Below the pieces are notes generated by a model. It did not search any database. It saw nothing but the letters and a program-made list of their open reading frames with translations, and was not told the DNA's origin. From assembly GCA_039917855.1 (NCBI GenBank), contig JBDSIR010000042.1, positions 1 to 42,139 on the forward strand: DNA of 42,139 nt. Direction: 5' to 3'. Of this stretch, positions 40,753 through 42,139 are shown piece by piece (position 1 is the stretch's first letter; the number at the start of each line of letters is the position of its first letter). Both the position numbers and the translations under genes were made by a program. Source of the stretch: CAMLHU01 sp039917855. Lineage in GTDB: Bacteria > Gemmatimonadota > Gemmatimonadetes > Gemmatimonadales > GWC2-71-9.

Positions 40753-40783
40753 TTGCCCTTCCAGGTCGCTGGTCCCATATTAC
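40753..40783 (+). promoter_or_regulatory. Possible promoter of the greA-like gene
   Basis: TTGCCC (40753-40758) is followed 17 bases later by CATATT (40776-40781), or 19 bases later by TATTAC (40778-40783). Both give 4 of 6 matches to a -10 box. Transcription would begin near 40790, just before the hairpin at 40798-40823, so the hairpin would lie near the mRNA 5' end. Confidence 0.35.
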
Positions 40784-40797
40784 GTCCAGACGCCACC

Positions 40798-40823
40798 CGA
40801 TCCCGGGCCCTGCCCCGGGATCG
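40798..40823 (+). terminator. Terminator-like hairpin in the greA leader
   Basis: CGATCCCGGG (40798-40807) and CCCGGGATCG (40814-40823) form a perfect 10-bp stem with a 6-base loop, followed by ATTCCTTTTGTTTGTTC. It has the form of an intrinsic terminator and lies 28 bases before the start codon at 40852. It may end transcripts from upstream or attenuate greA itself. Confidence 0.65.
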
Positions 40824-40851
40824 ATTCCTTTTGTTTGTTCGGAAAGCCCGA

Positions 40852-41319
40852 ATGATCCGTAAGCTGCGCGACAAGCTGGGCAAAGAGATCGGGGAGCTCT
40901 CATTCGAGCTGACCGTCACCCTCCCCAAGGCCATTGCGACGGCCGTGGAGATGGGGGACCTGCGCGAGAACTCCGAGTACAAGGCCGCCCTCGAGCGCCA
41001 GCAGCTGGTCCAGGCCCGCCTGAGCCAGCTGCACCAGCGCCTCCAGCAGGTGATGGAGCTCTCCAACACCAACACGCCCGCCGACAAGGTCGGGCTCGGC
41101 TCGTCGGTCACCGTGAAGGACATCGATACCGGCGAGAAGGAGACCTACATGCTGGTGCTGGCCGAGATGGTGGACGTGGATGAGGGACACATCACCTTCG
41201 CCTCGCCCCTCGGCCGAGCACTCCGCAATCGCGGCGTGGGTGAAGAGGTCGAGCTGGTGCTCCCCACCAAGCGCCGCCGGCTCAAGATCCTGAAGCTGGA
41301 AGCGGCGGCGGCAGAGTAA
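40852..41319 (+). CDS. greA: GreA/GreB-family transcript cleavage factor
   Basis: The 155-residue protein has the two Gre domains. An N-terminal antiparallel coiled coil (about 1-75) has the acidic tip MGDLRENSEY (D36 and E39, equivalent to the catalytic tip residues). A C-terminal FKBP-like domain (about 78-150) includes the ASPLGRAL segment. Gre factors enter the secondary channel of RNA polymerase and rescue backtracked complexes by stimulating RNA cleavage. Length matches GreA (about 158). The start ATG 40852 is the first Met of the homologous region. A strong hairpin with a T-rich tail lies immediately upstream, which could regulate the gene. It sits between elements B and C and is not part of an obvious operon. 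Confidence 0.9.
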   Translation: MIRKLRDKLGKEIGELSFELTVTLPKAIATAVEMGDLRENSEYKAALERQQLVQARLSQLHQRLQQVMELSNTNTPADKVGLGSSVTVKDIDTGEKETYMLVLAEMVDVDEGHITFASPLGRALRNRGVGEEVELVLPTKRRRLKILKLEAAAAE

Positions 41320-41335
41320 GGGTGCGGGATCGCGC

Positions 41336-41689
41336 CGCTCCGTGAACCTCTCGCGAAAGCGCGAGAACTCGAAGGTTCGCGAAATGTTCCGAGCCGATCC
41401 GGGTTCCGTGCCGCTGACCAGGAAGACTTTGTGGGTGCGGTGCGGAGCTCCCCGTGGGGTCACCAAATTCCCGGACTCTGCCATCAAGTTTTTGTGGGTG
41501 CAGGGCGGAACTCCCCGTGGGGCCACCAAATTCCCGGACTCTGCCATCAAGTTTTTGTGGGTGATGCGCGGAGCTCCTTGTGAGACCACAAAAAACTCCG
41601 GCCGGGCGAGCGTGGATGGGCTCATTGGGTCCCGGGAGCCTTTCGCGAACCTTCGCGCTTTCGTGTTTTCGCGATAGGTTGGCGGAGCT
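41336..41689. mobile_element. Candidate element C: gene-less copy with triplicated internal unit
   Basis: Left arm 41336-41390 and the reverse complement of the right arm 41635-41689 are related inverted copies (GCTCCG..AACCTMTCGCGAAAR). They are the same family as elements A and B. Internal sequence is a tandem repeat with a 63-bp period: 41428-41490, 41491-41553 and a partial third copy to about 41602. Each starts TTTGTGGGTG and contains GGAGCTCC or a variant, ending CCATCAAG. Both strands happen to stay open across the repeats because 63 is a multiple of 3, but no start site, ribosome-binding site or homology supports a gene. Element C fills most of the gap between greA and the GroES-like gene. 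Confidence 0.68.
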
Positions 41690-41718
41690 CGACGCTTCCG
41701 ACGCGATCTGGAGGTTGC

Positions 41719-42081
41719 ATGCCTGAATTCCCCAAGAAGCTGCTGGTCGTCGGCGACCGAGTGCTGATCACTCCCGAAGAGGGGGATGATCGGACCAAGG
41801 TGGGCCTCTACCTTCCCGCCAGCGCCATCGACACTCAGCAGGTACAGAGCGGCCTGATCCTGGCCGTCGGACCCGGCGACCCGGTGGGTGAGGTCGGCCC
41901 CGATGACGAGCCGTGGCGCGACCGCGGCGAACCGCGCCGCCGCCCGATGCAGGCCAAGGTGGGCGACCACGCGATCTTCTTCCGCAAGGCCGCGGTCGAG
42001 ATCACCTTCGAGGACCGCAAGTACCTGGTCGTGCCGATCGGCGCGATCCTGGTGCTGGTGCGGGACGATCTGCCGATCTGA
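41719..42081 (+). CDS. Divergent GroES-like co-chaperonin
   Basis: The 120-residue protein has the GroES beta-barrel pattern: VVGDRVLITPEE near the start, a mobile-loop region (about 20-33, EEGDDRTKVGLYLP), SGLILAVGPGDP, an AKVGDHAIFF strand and a KYLVVPIGAILVLV end. It is longer than usual (about 97) because of a charged, Pro-rich insert at about residues 55-77 (DDEPWRDRGEPRRR). The mobile loop lacks the usual GGIVL hydrophobic triplet, carrying GLYLP instead, so binding to a standard GroEL is uncertain. GGAGG lies 4 bases before the ATG. No groEL follows within the window. It may be a second, specialised GroES or a related protein. Confidence 0.78.
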   Translation: MPEFPKKLLVVGDRVLITPEEGDDRTKVGLYLPASAIDTQQVQSGLILAVGPGDPVGEVGPDDEPWRDRGEPRRRPMQAKVGDHAIFFRKAAVEITFEDRKYLVVPIGAILVLVRDDLPI

Positions 42082-42139
42082 GCAGGTGACCCGTGACCGG
42101 TGACCAGTTACCGGGCACAAGGCGAGATCCTCCCGGCAG

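Noticed and set aside
41428..41602. Regular 63-bp repeats resembling a CRISPR array
   Set aside because: Repeats are directly adjacent with no unique spacers, decay in the third copy, and there are no cas genes.
41342..41677. 111-codon reading frame on the + strand with repeated FPDSAIKFLWV
   Set aside because: It lies wholly inside element C, is open on the other strand as well, has no ribosome-binding site, and its period comes from the 63-bp repeat being a multiple of 3.
38545..41689. Classical insertion sequence
   Set aside because: No DDE, HUH, serine or tyrosine transposase and no obvious target duplications; only arms and a GxxExxY gene are seen.

Overview
The window is very GC-rich and densely packed. 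Most neighbouring genes overlap by 1-4 bases at stop/start junctions (ATGA, GTGA, TTGA). There are no rRNA, tRNA, CRISPR or recognisable transposase genes. The gene set is a Gram-negative-type type IV pilus system (secretin PilQ, PilMNOP, class III prepilins, sigma-54/PilSR control), GT-C glycosyltransferases, an Asp-Ser-rich PilP linker and dispersed palindromic repeats. This suggests a diderm environmental bacterium; a Gemmatimonadota-like lineage is my best guess, inferred from style only.

1-12.1 kb, almost all on the minus strand, is a pilus locus. The operon pilM-pilN-pilO-pilP-pilQ has a clear sigma-70-type promoter, and the 5' end of aroC follows. Upstream of it lies fimT/gspH-pilV-pilW-pilX (minor pilins) behind a sigma-54 promoter. 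Next comes a pilS/pilR-like two-component pair, then pilA with its own near-consensus sigma-54 promoter. A second, better PilS/PilR match lies at 31.5-34.6 kb, so two NtrC-type regulators could compete for or share the pilin promoters.

12.2-31.6 kb is a membrane glycosylation region. Three tandem, translationally coupled TMTC-like O-glycosyltransferase paralogues are followed by a GT39/ArnT-like protein. A convergent six-gene minus-strand operon holds an NAD-dependent epimerase, DegT aminotransferase, NeuD/PglD-like acyltransferase, two GT2 enzymes and another GT-C protein. Two tandem ~520-residue membrane proteins that look like distant GT-C proteins follow, then a 1012-residue membrane protein with a spermidine-synthase-like domain. 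Next to pilA, the simplest reading is synthesis of an aminosugar-containing glycan and its transfer to pilin or other exported proteins; this is inference.

34.7-42.1 kb holds single genes: a GIY-YIG/DUF2461 fusion, a secreted M24 peptidase, a VanX-type dipeptidase, a GxxExxY protein, a Tat-type class V aminotransferase, a GreA-type factor and a divergent GroES-like protein. Nearly every gap here is filled by long palindromic repeats. Three share related ~55-66 bp inverted ends. One (38545-39056) carries only the GxxExxY nuclease-like gene, the other two (40447-40676, 41336-41689) carry no gene but a related ~63 bp internal unit. This looks like a nuclease-gene mobile element with non-autonomous derivatives and is the most novel signal in the window.
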